Shown: piece after piece, positions 1-8,388 of the stretch | Layout of the letters: each line of letters opens with the position of its first letter | Numbering within the stretch: position 1 is the stretch's first letter | From: Chloroflexota bacterium | Lineage (GTDB): Bacteria; Chloroflexota; Dehalococcoidia; Lucifugimonadales; JACPCK01 | Assembly (NCBI GenBank): GCA_016179845.1 | Contig: JACPCK010000043.1 | Location: 1-36,300, forward strand | Reading direction: 5' to 3' | Length of the DNA: 36,300 nucleotides | Translations under genes and position numbers: made by a program | The notes under the pieces: generated by a model | What the model saw: only the letters and a program-made list of their open reading frames with translations | What the model was told of the DNA's origin: nothing | The model's database searches: none

Positions 1-24
1 GGGATGCCAGGGGTCTGGGGCCTG

Positions 25-66
25 CCCTGAGCCGAAGCCCTGAGCCTGCGAAGGGTCAGCCGAAGG
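25..66. repeat. Degenerate interspersed repeat (CCTGAGC / CGAAGGG units)
   Basis: The stretch repeats variants of CCCTGAGC and CGAAGGG several times. Short direct repeats of this kind are scattered between genes in many Chloroflexota and other environmental genomes; that recollection is general knowledge and was not checked here. It lies beyond the end of the sdhB gene and has no reading frame of note. Confidence 0.4.
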
Positions 67-90
67 GGTGTCCCCCAGGTTTCTCTTTTC

Positions 91-112
91 CCCCTCTCCT
101 GCTGGAGAGGGG
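91..112. repeat. REP-like perfect hairpin, copy 1
   Basis: CCCCTCTCC and GGAGAGGGG form a perfect 9-bp inverted repeat around a 4-base loop, followed by CCCAGAGGGTGAGG. A similar hairpin with a similar tail (CCAGGGGGGATGAGG) lies at 11547-11590, so this is probably a dispersed repeat family and not a private terminator. It stands about 140 bases past the sdhB stop. Confidence 0.55.
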
Positions 113-250
113 CCCAGAGGGTGAGGTATCTGTCTCCAGAGAGGACGTGATTTCTCGGGAAGCAGCGTCCACTTTTGTAAAGAACTAAGGAGACTCCACA
201 CTAACACTGAGAGGCCGAAAACGGCCTGGCTCAGCCCTGCCTAGGTTAGT

Positions 251-1024
251 TCAGCTTTCTGAAGCAATGCTTGCCTGCCCGTCTTTGTGAGCGGAGCGCC
301 AGCCCTTCAGGGCCGTCTTGCGGCGCAGGTAAGCAAGCTGAGTGGAGAACGGGAGGCCTTTGGGGCAGTAGTCCTCACAGGCCAGGAAGCCCACGCAGCC
401 GAAGACGCCGTCCTCTGTGGCTACGACTTCGTAGACCTCCCCATCGGGGCGATGGTCCCGTGGGTCGGCCAGGAAGCGGGCCACCCGCAGCAGGCCCGCG
501 GGGCCCAGGTAGTTGCCATTCATCTGTGCTGCTGCGCAGGCAGCCATACAGCAGCCACATTCAATGCAACGGTCCAGCTCGTAGATGGCCTGGGCCTTTT
601 CGTTGGGCATCCGCTCTTCCTGTGTCTGGGAATCAAATGGGCGGTCTGTGTGGACCCAGGAGTGGACCCGCTCCCCCATCTCCCTGAACCAACTCCCCGT
701 GTCGACGGACAGGTCCGCCACCAGTCGGAAGAAAGGCAACGGGAGCAGGGCTATCTTCTTTGGTAGCTCAGCGGTGCGAGTACGGCAGGCCAGCCTGGGG
801 CGACCGTTGACCAACATGCCACAGGAGCCGCAGATGGCCGACCGGCAGACAAAGTCGAAGTTAAGGGACGGGTCCATCTCCTCCTGGATGCGAGTGAGGG
901 CGGTAAAGAGGGTCATCCTGGGAGTCTCTTCCAGGTGATACTCCTGGAGATGGGGCTTGGACCCGGGATCGTGAGGGTTGTGGCGGAATATGTTGAAGGT
1001 GAGCTTCCTGCTAGCCACGGACAT
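251..1024 (-). CDS. sdhB: Succinate dehydrogenase iron-sulfur subunit
   Basis: Electron-transfer subunit of succinate dehydrogenase/fumarate reductase, passing electrons from the flavin subunit to the quinone site in the membrane anchor. The 257-aa protein has an N-terminal plant-type 2Fe-2S domain with C60, C65, C68 and C80, and a C-terminal ferredoxin-like half with C153-IE-C156-G-C158-C-MAA-C163 and later C210, C216 and C220, which supply the 4Fe-4S and 3Fe-4S type clusters. Its start lies 14 bases inside the 3' end of sdhA, so the two are translationally coupled. It is the last gene of the minus-strand sdhC-A-B operon. Length is normal for the family. The start MSVASRK fits the overlap; no better start is visible. 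Confidence 0.93.
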   Translation of the reverse strand: MSVASRKLTFNIFRHNPHDPGSKPHLQEYHLEETPRMTLFTALTRIQEEMDPSLNFDFVCRSAICGSCGMLVNGRPRLACRTRTAELPKKIALLPLPFFRLVADLSVDTGSWFREMGERVHSWVHTDRPFDSQTQEERMPNEKAQAIYELDRCIECGCCMAACAAAQMNGNYLGPAGLLRVARFLADPRDHRPDGEVYEVVATEDGVFGCVGFLACEDYCPKGLPFSTQLAYLRRKTALKGWRSAHKDGQASIASES

Positions 1025-2837
1025 GCTCCTTCTCTGTAAGGACTTTGCCCTCCCCGTAGCCGCGCTCTCCGGGCGGTAGCTCCGTGATGCGCACGGGCTC
1101 GTAGCTTAGGCTGGGGAGGTCCGCCGGCGAGGGCCAGGTGGCCAGGGTCCTTTTCAGCCAGTTGACGTCGTCCCGGTAGGTATAGTCCTCCCGATAGTGG
1201 CTTCCTCTGCTCTCGGTCCGCATGAGGGCGCCGTAGGCTATGGTGATGGCCAGGCGGATCATTCCAGGGAGGCGGAGGGCTGCCGCTAGCTCCGGATTGG
1301 GCCCCACGACACTGGAGCGAAGCCCCAGTCTCTTGGCCCGCCGGTGCAGCTCCACCAGTTTGTCAACGGCCTCGGTCAGGTCTTTCTTGTTGCGGAAGAT
1401 GCCTACCTTCTCCATCAGGGTATCGGACATCTCTTTCCGCAGGGCATGGACAGACTCCGGCCCGCCAGCCATGAGCCGTCTTAGCCTCTCCTCCACCCTG
1501 AAGCGGGCCTCAGTGGCTAGGGCCGCAGCCACCGACTCGGAGTAAGGGATGTCCAGCCACTCCAGGTCCTGGGTGACGCTCTTGCCTACCACCATGCCAG
1601 CCACGAGGGTCTCCGCCACGGAGTTGCCCCCGAGGCGGTTGAAGCCATGGAGGTCCCAGCAGGCAGCCTCGCCCGCGGCGTATAGGCCCGCCAGGCCGTA
1701 GGTGCGGCCGTTAATGTCTGTGCGGACTCCCCCCATGCTGTAGTGCTGGGTGGGGCGAACTGGGATAGGCTCATCGATGGGGTCGATGCCCAGGAAATCC
1801 CGGCAGATGGTGGCCACCTCCTTGAGGTTGGCCTCAATGTGCTTCTTGCCCAGGTGGCGGATGTCCAGCCACAGGTGGGGCCCATAAGGGGTGTCGACGC
1901 CGAAGCCCCGGCGGATGTGTTGCACCATGCGCCGGGAGACCACATCCCTGGAGGCCAGCTCCTTTTTCGCCGGCTCGTACTCTGGCATGAAGCGGCCCAG
2001 GTTCTTGTCCAGCAGGTAGCCTCCCTCGCCGCGGCAGGCCTCGCTCACCAGGATGTCCCCAGGGACCACGCCGGTGGGGTGGAATTGGACCGCTTCCATG
2101 TTGCCCAGTGGGACGACCCCAGTGTCCAGGGCGAGGGACATGCCCGTCCCTTCGTTGATGATGCCGTTGGTGGAGCGGCCATAGATGCGGCCGTGGCCGC
2201 CTGTGGCTATCACAATGGCCCTGGCCAGGTAGGTCCGTAGCTGGCCGCTGCGGAGGTCACGCACGATGGCGCCGTAGCAGCGCTGCCCGTCGTGGACAAG
2301 GGCCAGCGCCTCCACCCGATCGTGCACCTCCACCCCTAGCTGGAGCACCACGTTGTCCAGGGTGTACATGAGGGCGTGGCCCGTGCCGTCGGAGGCGTAG
2401 CAGGCCCGCCACTTCTTGGTCCCGCCGAAGTTCCGGGCGGCGATAAGGCCCTCCATCTCTGCCAGCTCCTCCACTACCTCGCCGTCGGGCATCTGACGCT
2501 TGCCCGCCACCACGCGGCTCCACGGAAGCCCCCAGTACGCCGTCTGCCGCGCGGCCACTGGGGCCAGGATCACGAAAAGGCGGGCCACATCCTGGTCACA
2601 CCCCCAGTCGGACCCCTTCACCGTATCCTCAAAGTGAACGTCGGGTGAATCGCCGTGGCTCTTGGTCATGTTGCCCAGGGCAGCCTGCATGCCTCCCTGG
2701 GCTGCCGTTGAGTGGGAGCGCCGCGGGGGCACCAGAGAGACGAGGATGACCTTGAACCCACGGGAGGCTACCTCTATGGCCACGCGCTCGCCGGCCAGCC
2801 CCGCTCCGATCACCAGGACGTCGGTGGAGATCATCAT
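1011..2837 (-). CDS. sdhA: Succinate dehydrogenase flavoprotein subunit
   Basis: Catalytic subunit oxidising succinate to fumarate with covalently bound FAD. The N-terminus has the dinucleotide-binding GAGLAGERV motif (about residues 11-19). H42 in RSHSTAAQGG is the expected site of covalent FAD attachment. Further on are FHPTG, the active-site arginine region EACRGEGG, HYSMGG, and GFNRLGGNS near the C-terminal end of the FAD domain. The frame extends 85 codons further upstream, but that part only overlaps sdhC in another frame. The ATG at 2837-2835 overlaps the sdhC TGA (ATGA), the usual coupling, giving 608 aa. An ATG three bases downstream is equally possible. Confidence 0.94.
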   Translation of the reverse strand: MMISTDVLVIGAGLAGERVAIEVASRGFKVILVSLVPPRRSHSTAAQGGMQAALGNMTKSHGDSPDVHFEDTVKGSDWGCDQDVARLFVILAPVAARQTAYWGLPWSRVVAGKRQMPDGEVVEELAEMEGLIAARNFGGTKKWRACYASDGTGHALMYTLDNVVLQLGVEVHDRVEALALVHDGQRCYGAIVRDLRSGQLRTYLARAIVIATGGHGRIYGRSTNGIINEGTGMSLALDTGVVPLGNMEAVQFHPTGVVPGDILVSEACRGEGGYLLDKNLGRFMPEYEPAKKELASRDVVSRRMVQHIRRGFGVDTPYGPHLWLDIRHLGKKHIEANLKEVATICRDFLGIDPIDEPIPVRPTQHYSMGGVRTDINGRTYGLAGLYAAGEAACWDLHGFNRLGGNSVAETLVAGMVVGKSVTQDLEWLDIPYSESVAAALATEARFRVEERLRRLMAGGPESVHALRKEMSDTLMEKVGIFRNKKDLTEAVDKLVELHRRAKRLGLRSSVVGPNPELAAALRLPGMIRLAITIAYGALMRTESRGSHYREDYTYRDDVNWLKRTLATWPSPADLPSLSYEPVRITELPPGERGYGEGKVLTEKEHVRG

Positions 2838-3565
2838 AGCCTGCCTCCAACACGGTACAGGGTCACCAGGATGGCAAACCCCAGGGCCAGCACCAGGGCA
2901 GTCCATACCAGAAGGATAGGGTGGGCCAGGCGCCTGGACAGAATCCCCCACTTTACCGCCATCCGGTATATACCGATGGACATGTGGCTTTCCACTATGA
3001 GAATGAAGGGTATGTAGAGCCAGAGGTATATCTGAAAGACCCGCGCCCCACTCTTGGTAGCCTGGACGGGCAGGTCTGTCAGGATCACCCACAGGTGAAT
3101 GGCCACCAGGCCCAGGAGGGCCACCCCGCTCACGATCTGAAAGGCCCAGGTCCAGGTATCCAGATGCCGCGTGGAGCGAATGTGCCGCAGCAGGGTCGAC
3201 TGCTGCCTGAAGGAGGCCGGCACCTTGCGGACGGACAAGAAAATGTGGCCCAAGAGGAAAAGGAGGAGGAAGACCACGCCTATCTGAAGGAGGTAGTACC
3301 GCTCCAGAAAGCCAGCCAGGGTGTCCATGGCCGTTGTCCCAATCAGGACGCTAAAGAGGAGCCCCATGTGCATAACCATGAAGACGGCCAGGCCAACCCC
3401 CGTGAGGCTGAGGGCGAGCTCCAGGACGGCCACGGCCCGGCGAGGCTGTGTGAGGGCGGGCCAAGGCTCGGTGCGGACGCTCCATTCGGCGGTCGCGCCG
3501 TCGGAGCGAGGCACTGCACCTCGACTGGCACCCGGCTGCGGGAGCCTTCGACCATGGATCGACAT
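2834..3565 (-). CDS. sdhC: Succinate dehydrogenase cytochrome b anchor, di-heme five-helix type
   Basis: Membrane anchor that binds heme b and quinone. The 243-aa protein has an unusual polar N-terminus of about 40 residues, then five hydrophobic helices at about 48-75, 90-111, 138-162, 176-201 and 215-238. Histidines H66, H107, H157 and H194 lie one in each of helices 1-4, the arrangement of the di-heme Wolinella-type fumarate reductase subunit (family knowledge). No separate sdhD follows, in line with a single-anchor (type B) enzyme. The stop codon overlaps the sdhA start. The true start may be later than the first ATG, because the first 40 residues look unlike the family. Confidence 0.85.
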   Translation of the reverse strand: MSIHGRRLPQPGASRGAVPRSDGATAEWSVRTEPWPALTQPRRAVAVLELALSLTGVGLAVFMVMHMGLLFSVLIGTTAMDTLAGFLERYYLLQIGVVFLLLFLLGHIFLSVRKVPASFRQQSTLLRHIRSTRHLDTWTWAFQIVSGVALLGLVAIHLWVILTDLPVQATKSGARVFQIYLWLYIPFILIVESHMSIGIYRMAVKWGILSRRLAHPILLVWTALVLALGFAILVTLYRVGGRL

Positions 3566-3641
3566 CGCAGCATCCCCTTTCTCGGCCTATGATTTGCGAG
3601 CCTATCTCAGATAGGGCGTATCGTCGGTGCGGTGTTGCCTT

Positions 3642-4145
3642 TTACCTGAGCGCCGCCACCTCTTTTGGCTCTGTCGCCTCCCCCTGGGGGAGCTCTATGC
3701 CCGGCTCTTTGATCAACGGTGTGGGTTCCTCCGGGCTGCGGAAGATCCTCTCCCCGGGCTGGAGGTCAAGGACTGCCCGGGCGTAGTCTCCCACTCGTTG
3801 GACCACCAGTTTGGGGTCGGCGACATGGCGGTAGTGGTACTGGGGCGTATCTACATAGGCCTCCACTTGGGTGGGTGGGAGGGGCGCCCGCTGGCGGAAC
3901 TCCTCTATCTCCATGGCCAGCGTCCTCTCGGCAGCCTCGGCGTAGAAAAGAAGGACGTAGCGCGCCACCTTCAGCCCGGCGACTCGCACACAGCCGTAGC
4001 GGGGCAGGGAGCACTGCCTGCGGTCGGCATAGAAGGGGCACAGCTCGATGCCGCGGGCCCTCACGTCCTCCACGGTCTGGATCTCCGGGTCGTCCAGACG
4101 CATAGTGCAGGGGTCGCCCTGGTAGACCAGCATCTTCTCTTTCAT
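3642..4145 (-). CDS. Conserved hypothetical protein upstream of sdhCAB
   Basis: A 167-aa soluble protein with no family I recognise. It starts MKEKMLVYQGDP after a GGGGGAAG ribosome-binding site. Cysteines at about 13, 36, 45 and 52 fall in the first third (ELCPFYADRRQC, then RYGC), which could bind metal or form disulfides. The rest is mixed alpha/beta with no membrane segment. It ends 76 bases before sdhC on the same strand, so it is probably the first gene of the sdh transcript; a link to assembly or regulation of the dehydrogenase is only a guess from position. An upstream extension is unlikely, since the divergent regulator promoter lies there. Confidence 0.6.
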   Translation of the reverse strand: MKEKMLVYQGDPCTMRLDDPEIQTVEDVRARGIELCPFYADRRQCSLPRYGCVRVAGLKVARYVLLFYAEAAERTLAMEIEEFRQRAPLPPTQVEAYVDTPQYHYRHVADPKLVVQRVGDYARAVLDLQPGERIFRSPEEPTPLIKEPGIELPQGEATEPKEVAALR

Positions 4146-4333
4146 CTTGTCTTCCCCCGTCCAGTTTTCCCTTCTTGGCTCCAGTGTGGCACGTCTGACA
4201 CGTCTTCACATCGGGCGTCGGCTCCCTGCCCCTCAGTCTCTGGTCGAGTCCGCGCCTCATCCGATGGCTCTAGTCCTTGAGTCGGGGGGCTCAGCCTTTG
4301 GTATGAGATGTGGCAGGAGCATGTCCGAAGCAT

Positions 4334-4362
4334 TTGAGAAGTTTTTCACGAGACGGTACAAT
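4334..4362 (+). promoter_or_regulatory. Sigma-70-type promoter of the two-component operon
   Basis: TTGAGA (4334-4339), a 17-base spacer and TACAAT (4357-4362) match the housekeeping consensus in 5/6 and 5/6 positions. The response-regulator ATG follows 36 bases after the -10 box. This supports the start at 4399 over the longer open frame that begins at 4147. Confidence 0.7.
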
Positions 4363-4398
4363 AGAGTTACAGAGCCATCCATCAAAGGTAGGGGGAAG

Positions 4399-5217
4399 AT
4401 GGATGTAGCCAGGGTTGTTCTTGTGGATGACCATCCGGTGCTCCGGGAGGGCCTGCGCAACCTCCTCAAGCACGAGCCTGACATAGAGGTCGTGGGCGAG
4501 GCGGGAGACGGCTTCCAGGCGTTGCAGGTGGTGGAGGCCCTCAGGCCGGATATCGTGCTGATGGACGTGGTCATGCCTGGCCTGGGTGGCATTGAGACCA
4601 CACGGCGTATCAAGAAGGTGAGCCCGACCACCGCTGTGGTGATTCTTACGGCGTATGACGACGACCGCTACATAGTGGGGCTGCTGGAGGCAGGGGCTGC
4701 CGGCTACCTCCTCAAGAGCGCCTCTGCCCATGAGGTGGTCCAATCTCTCCGGGCCATCCGGGCCGGGGAGACGGTGCTTTCTCCCACGGTGGCTGCTGCG
4801 GTGCTGAGCCGAGCCGCTAGGGCGCCGGCGTCTAACTCTCTCCATAGCGGCAGCGATGCGTTGACCTCACGGGAGCTGGAGGTCCTGGCGCTCGCTGCGC
4901 GGGGGCTGAGCAACAAGGAGATCGCTGGCCGCTTGTCCCTCACCCTTTCGACGGTGAAGAGCCACCTGGTCAACATCTTTAGCAAGATAGGTGTGGCCTC
5001 GCGGACGGAGGCAGTGCTGGAGGCCCTCCGGCGCGGCTGGGTGGACCTGCAAACCCCTTCAGGTGAGTCTGCTTCAGGCGAAACTGCTGATGTAGCGCCC
5101 GTTCAGAAGGCGTTTGGGAATGAGGCCCATAACACTCAGGCAGGGCTCAATGATCAGAGACGCAATCCCGCAACGGAGGATGTGGCCCCCCCAAAGGATA
5201 TGGGGAAGGCTCACTGA
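4399..5217 (+). CDS. NarL/FixJ-type response regulator
   Basis: DNA-binding response regulator of the LuxR/NarL class. The receiver domain (residues 1-120) shows the acidic pair D10-D11, phospho-acceptor D56 in VLMDVVMP, T84 and K106. A LuxR-type helix-turn-helix lies at about 155-215 (LTSRELEVLALAARG, then NKEIAGRL and STVKSHL). The last 55 residues are a low-complexity polar tail with no recognised domain. That tail overlaps the start of the kinase gene by nearly 100 bases, so the pair is tightly coupled. The chosen ATG has a GGGGGA ribosome-binding site and sits just behind a promoter. Targets are unknown; the divergent sdh operon is the nearest candidate. Confidence 0.9.
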   Translation: MDVARVVLVDDHPVLREGLRNLLKHEPDIEVVGEAGDGFQALQVVEALRPDIVLMDVVMPGLGGIETTRRIKKVSPTTAVVILTAYDDDRYIVGLLEAGAAGYLLKSASAHEVVQSLRAIRAGETVLSPTVAAAVLSRAARAPASNSLHSGSDALTSRELEVLALAARGLSNKEIAGRLSLTLSTVKSHLVNIFSKIGVASRTEAVLEALRRGWVDLQTPSGESASGETADVAPVQKAFGNEAHNTQAGLNDQRRNPATEDVAPPKDMGKAH

Positions 5218-6313
5218 GGCCCTCTTCTCGCCACGTCGACCCGGCACCAGGAGGGCGACACACCTTTGGCTTCTGGCCGGGATCATGGCTGCGGGCCTTC
5301 TTCTGCACTACGGCGACGACCTTCCACTCCTCTCGACCGCGGCCGCTCGGACACCCATCCCCTTAACCAACCGGCAGTCCCTGGAGCGCATCCTGTTCCT
5401 GCTCCCAGTGATATACAGCAGTGTGATCTATGGGAAGAGAGGAGGCCTTACCATCCTGGCCCTGGCCATCGCCCTCATGGTCCCGAGGGCTGTGCTGGGG
5501 CCAGGGGACCTGGTTCAGGCCCTTCTCCAGGTAGCTGGCATCTCGGTGACGGGTGGCCTCTTCATATGGCTCGTGGTGTCCGAGCACAGGAGGGTGGAGC
5601 ACGCCAACGCCCTGACTCAGCGCGTAATGATGGCCCAGGAGGATGAGCGCCAGCGTATTGCGCGGGAGCTCCACGACGAGACCGTGCAGTCCCTCTATAT
5701 CCTCTCCCAAAGGCTGGACCGTTTGGCCCGGGGAGACAGTGCCTATGTCAGCGAGGAGGTATCCACGGAGCTGTTAGGAGTACGAGAGATAGCCCTCAAG
5801 GCAGGGAGCGACCTGAGGAGGGTGCTGCAAGACCTGCGCCCCCGCATCCTCGATGACCTTGGCCTTCTACCTGCCCTTGAGTGGCTTGCCGATGAGCTGT
5901 TACGCCAGCATGGCACCAGGGGACGGGTTGAGGTCCACGGGGCCTTGCCGGAGCTATCCCCCCAGGCCCAGTTGCTCCTCTGGCGAATCGCCCAGGAGGC
6001 CCTGCACAACGTGGCCAAGCACGCCAGGGCCGGTGCTGTCCTTGTATCCCTTCAGGGCGATGGCCATCGCCTTAGGATGACCATCACTGACGATGGCAAG
6101 GGCTTCGACACCGCGAGAGTGAGGCGGGAACTTCCTCGTCAGGCTAAGCTGGGTATTATGGGTATGCAGGAGCGTGCCCGGCTATTGGGTGGCAGCCTCA
6201 CCGTCCGCTCCGAGCCTGGAAGGGGCACCACTATCTCTGTGGACCTTCCCTTGGCTGCTTCTCTTACGCCCAGGGGGGAGTTTTTCCCCGGTGCCTCCTC
6301 ACCAGCCAGCTAG
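5120..6313 (+). CDS. NarX/DesK-type sensor histidine kinase
   Basis: Membrane sensor kinase, cognate to the regulator just upstream. Four hydrophobic segments occupy about residues 50-63, 91-104, 109-127 and 133-153, with no obvious periplasmic sensor domain. The HisKA_3 dimerisation motif ERQRIARELHDE carries the phosphorylatable His at about residue 185. The HATPase domain has the N box (EALHNVAKHA), G1 (DDGKGFD) and G2 (GIMGMQERARLLGG). Start is uncertain: TTG 5114, ATG 5120 (preceded by AGAAGG) and ATG 5150 are all possible; I chose 5120. The gene ends 24 bases before the convergent prpD-like gene. Confidence 0.87.
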   Translation: MRPITLRQGSMIRDAIPQRRMWPPQRIWGRLTEALFSPRRPGTRRATHLWLLAGIMAAGLLLHYGDDLPLLSTAAARTPIPLTNRQSLERILFLLPVIYSSVIYGKRGGLTILALAIALMVPRAVLGPGDLVQALLQVAGISVTGGLFIWLVVSEHRRVEHANALTQRVMMAQEDERQRIARELHDETVQSLYILSQRLDRLARGDSAYVSEEVSTELLGVREIALKAGSDLRRVLQDLRPRILDDLGLLPALEWLADELLRQHGTRGRVEVHGALPELSPQAQLLLWRIAQEALHNVAKHARAGAVLVSLQGDGHRLRMTITDDGKGFDTARVRRELPRQAKLGIMGMQERARLLGGSLTVRSEPGRGTTISVDLPLAASLTPRGEFFPGASSPAS

Positions 6314-6337
6314 CTCCTTCTGCGTTCCCAGAGCAGC

Positions 6338-7735
6338 CTACCTTTTCGGCGGTATGGTCAGGGCCACCAGGCGGTCCACGTTGGCCTCCGCCTCCAGGCT
6401 GTTTATGGCCTTGACAAGCTGGTCAAACTGGCCCTCTGGTATGGCTAGCCCCGGCGCCAGGAGCTTCATGAGGGAGTTCTCTTCCTTCAACCTGAACCGT
6501 AGCACCTCGCGGCCGTTGAGTTCCCCCACAAAGGTCCTGCTGTCCTTGAGGACGACGGTCATCCTGGGGAAATAGGGCGGCCTCTCCTTGGTGCCTATTA
6601 GCTCGATACGCTCCACCAGCCGGGAGACAACAGGGTCCTCCTGCTGCTGGGAAGGGGACTGGGAGCGGTTCTCCAGGCTGCCTATTGCAGGGCCGTACTG
6701 GGGGTAGCTCCTGTTCTTCAGGGCCATCGCCACGCCAAAGGCGGTTGACATAACCCCTCTGGTGGCCGGGTTGGGGAAGGCCGGGCTGGGGTAGGTGGTC
6801 TCCAGATGGTACATCTCCAGGCGGATTTGCTCCACCTCCTCAGGGCGAAGGTTGTGCTCCTGGGCCATGGAGATGGCAAGCCAGATGGGTGTCTGGATGT
6901 ATCCGGTCATGGGCCACTGCTTTGAGGTCATGTACACCAGCTCGTACCGCTGGCCCAGACCCTCCGTCACCGAGGAGAAGTCCCAGTCCCTCTTTCCGGT
7001 GAAGGCGTAGTAGAAGCCGGCCTCTCCATCCAGGGCGCTCTCCGCCGTGCGAGCCCCTGTGCTGGCCATCAAGGCAGCCCAGACCCCGTTCCGGGTCGCA
7101 GTGGGGTCCTGGAGCGAGGTCTCGCCTGTCCCGGCGCGCGCGCCCTCCACAGTGCCGCTGGCAAAGGTAGCTGCCAGGGCCAGGGCGCTGACCATCTGGT
7201 CTCCGTTCAGGCCCAGGAGCTTTCCCGCGGCTGTAGCAGCGCCGAAAATGCCGAAGACAGGGCTGGACCTGAAGCCGTGGGCCTGGACCGCTGAGATGTA
7301 GTCCGGGTTGCTGGCCAGGCGTGTGATGACTTCTATGCCCGCAGTGACGGCAGCTATAAACTCCCTGCCGCTGCATCCCCTGCCTTCTGCTATAGAGAGG
7401 GCGGCGGGCACCACCTGGCAGCCCGGGTGGGTCAGCATTCGATAGGAGTCGTGCTGGTTTCGATGGGCCATGTAGGCGCAGTTCACGAAGGCAGCTCCCA
7501 CCCTTGTGACCCTGGCCCCATCTCCCAGGATGGTGGCGCCTCCCTTGGCAAGCCCCTCCTGAGCGATGACCAAAGCCTTCTCCCTCTGACACTGGGGGCT
7601 TTCGTGGGCGGCCAGGCCGGTGCCAAAGGCGTGAAGGATGCGGGCCTTCACCCTGTCCTGCACCTCATCAGGCAGGCTCTCGTAGGTCACGCTGGTGGCA
7701 AAGCGAGCCAGTCTGCGAGCCAAAGTATCCGCCAT
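6338..7735 (-). CDS. MmgE/PrpD family protein
   Basis: A 465-aa protein of the MmgE/PrpD fold, which includes 2-methylcitrate dehydratase (PrpD), cis-aconitate decarboxylase and many homologues of unknown substrate. Family hallmarks are the N-terminal helical stretch, MAHRNQHDSYRMLTHPG, the alanine-rich core from about 185 (ALALAATFASGT), and the smaller C-terminal domain with GVAMALKNRSYP and a terminal region rich in charged residues. No other propionate-cycle genes (prpB, prpC) stand beside it, so the substrate cannot be assigned. It is a single gene, convergent with the kinase and read toward it. Confidence 0.85.
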   Translation of the reverse strand: MADTLARRLARFATSVTYESLPDEVQDRVKARILHAFGTGLAAHESPQCQREKALVIAQEGLAKGGATILGDGARVTRVGAAFVNCAYMAHRNQHDSYRMLTHPGCQVVPAALSIAEGRGCSGREFIAAVTAGIEVITRLASNPDYISAVQAHGFRSSPVFGIFGAATAAGKLLGLNGDQMVSALALAATFASGTVEGARAGTGETSLQDPTATRNGVWAALMASTGARTAESALDGEAGFYYAFTGKRDWDFSSVTEGLGQRYELVYMTSKQWPMTGYIQTPIWLAISMAQEHNLRPEEVEQIRLEMYHLETTYPSPAFPNPATRGVMSTAFGVAMALKNRSYPQYGPAIGSLENRSQSPSQQQEDPVVSRLVERIELIGTKERPPYFPRMTVVLKDSRTFVGELNGREVLRFRLKEENSLMKLLAPGLAIPEGQFDQLVKAINSLEAEANVDRLVALTIPPKR

Positions 7736-7936
7736 TGCTTGCCCTCCCTTGCGTAGTCGTCCTTCAGTGGCAGAGCTTTCTGAATGGCAGAGGAGCTGAG
7801 CGTAACGCTTTCCCCTAAGGGAACTCCTCTGTTGAGGCGATTGTAGTGATGCAGGACAGGGGAGTCAAGGAGAGCGTCTTGCATATTTCCAAGGCTGCTA
7901 TACTTGCGCCGACTTATTTGATTTGTGGAAGGTCTT

Positions 7937-8203
7937 ATGCCAGAAGATGCGAAGACGATTGAAGAGCTTATTGGAGTTCTTGTGCAACTCATTCCTGCTG
8001 GCATCAACGGTATGATTGAGCGCATTGTCGCGGCGCACCCTGAGTTTGTAGACCCTACCATTGAAATGGTAGAGGGGACGCCACAGCCGATATATAAGGC
8101 GAAATTCGGCAACATAGCCGTCATTACGATACAGGAATTCCTCTCCTTCGCCTTTGATAGGCCAGACCTCAGCCATTTTTTCGTTGAGCAGACGAATGAG
8201 TAG
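7937..8203 (+). CDS. Small hypothetical protein next to the insertion sequence
   Basis: An 88-aa acidic protein starting MPEDAKTIEEL behind GGAAGG. It has an amphipathic helical N-terminus (ELIGVLVQLIPAGINGMIERI) and ends HFFVEQTNE; no family is recognised. An opposite-strand frame of 111 codons covers the same bases, but its composition (rich in N, R and K) is that of a shadow. The surrounding 7740-8400 bases are visibly more A/T-rich than the rest of the window, which suggests acquired DNA. Confidence 0.5.
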   Translation: MPEDAKTIEELIGVLVQLIPAGINGMIERIVAAHPEFVDPTIEMVEGTPQPIYKAKFGNIAVITIQEFLSFAFDRPDLSHFFVEQTNE

Positions 8204-8388
8204 GCTGGCATTCGTCTCAAATACCATATTCACCTCCCGATAGTGTAGGTATCTCTAGGGAACTGGTGGTGTTCTTTCGTCATTTTGCCTTGACTTTCGT
8301 AGCTATGCCAGATATAATCACAGCTAACAAAAAGATGGAGCCGCAGACGTTAGCAGCGCCTACGGCCCCTAACCAACGGAAAGGTCGT

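Noticed and set aside
212-227. Hairpin AGGCCG-AAAA-CGGCCT as terminator of the sdh operon
   Set aside because: Only 6 bp, and no T-run follows in the sdhB direction. Too weak to list as a terminator.
2838-3092. 85-codon N-terminal extension of SdhA
   Set aside because: It lies wholly in another frame of sdhC, is rich in Pro/Gly/His like a shadow, and the FAD-binding motif expected near the N-terminus starts right after the later ATG.
4142-4260. CxxCH heme motif (KTCQTCHTG) in a minus-strand frame before the 167-aa gene
   Set aside because: The frame has no clear ribosome-binding site or signal peptide and continues as a shadow across the next gene. A chance match, or a frameshifted remnant at most.
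4147-4398. 84-codon N-terminal extension of the response regulator
   Set aside because: A good promoter (4334-4362) lies inside it, and receiver domains start directly with the sequence after 4399.
7898-8233. 111-codon minus-strand frame opposite the small plus-strand gene
   Set aside because: Composition typical of a shadow; the plus-strand frame has a Shine-Dalgarno and a protein-like pattern.
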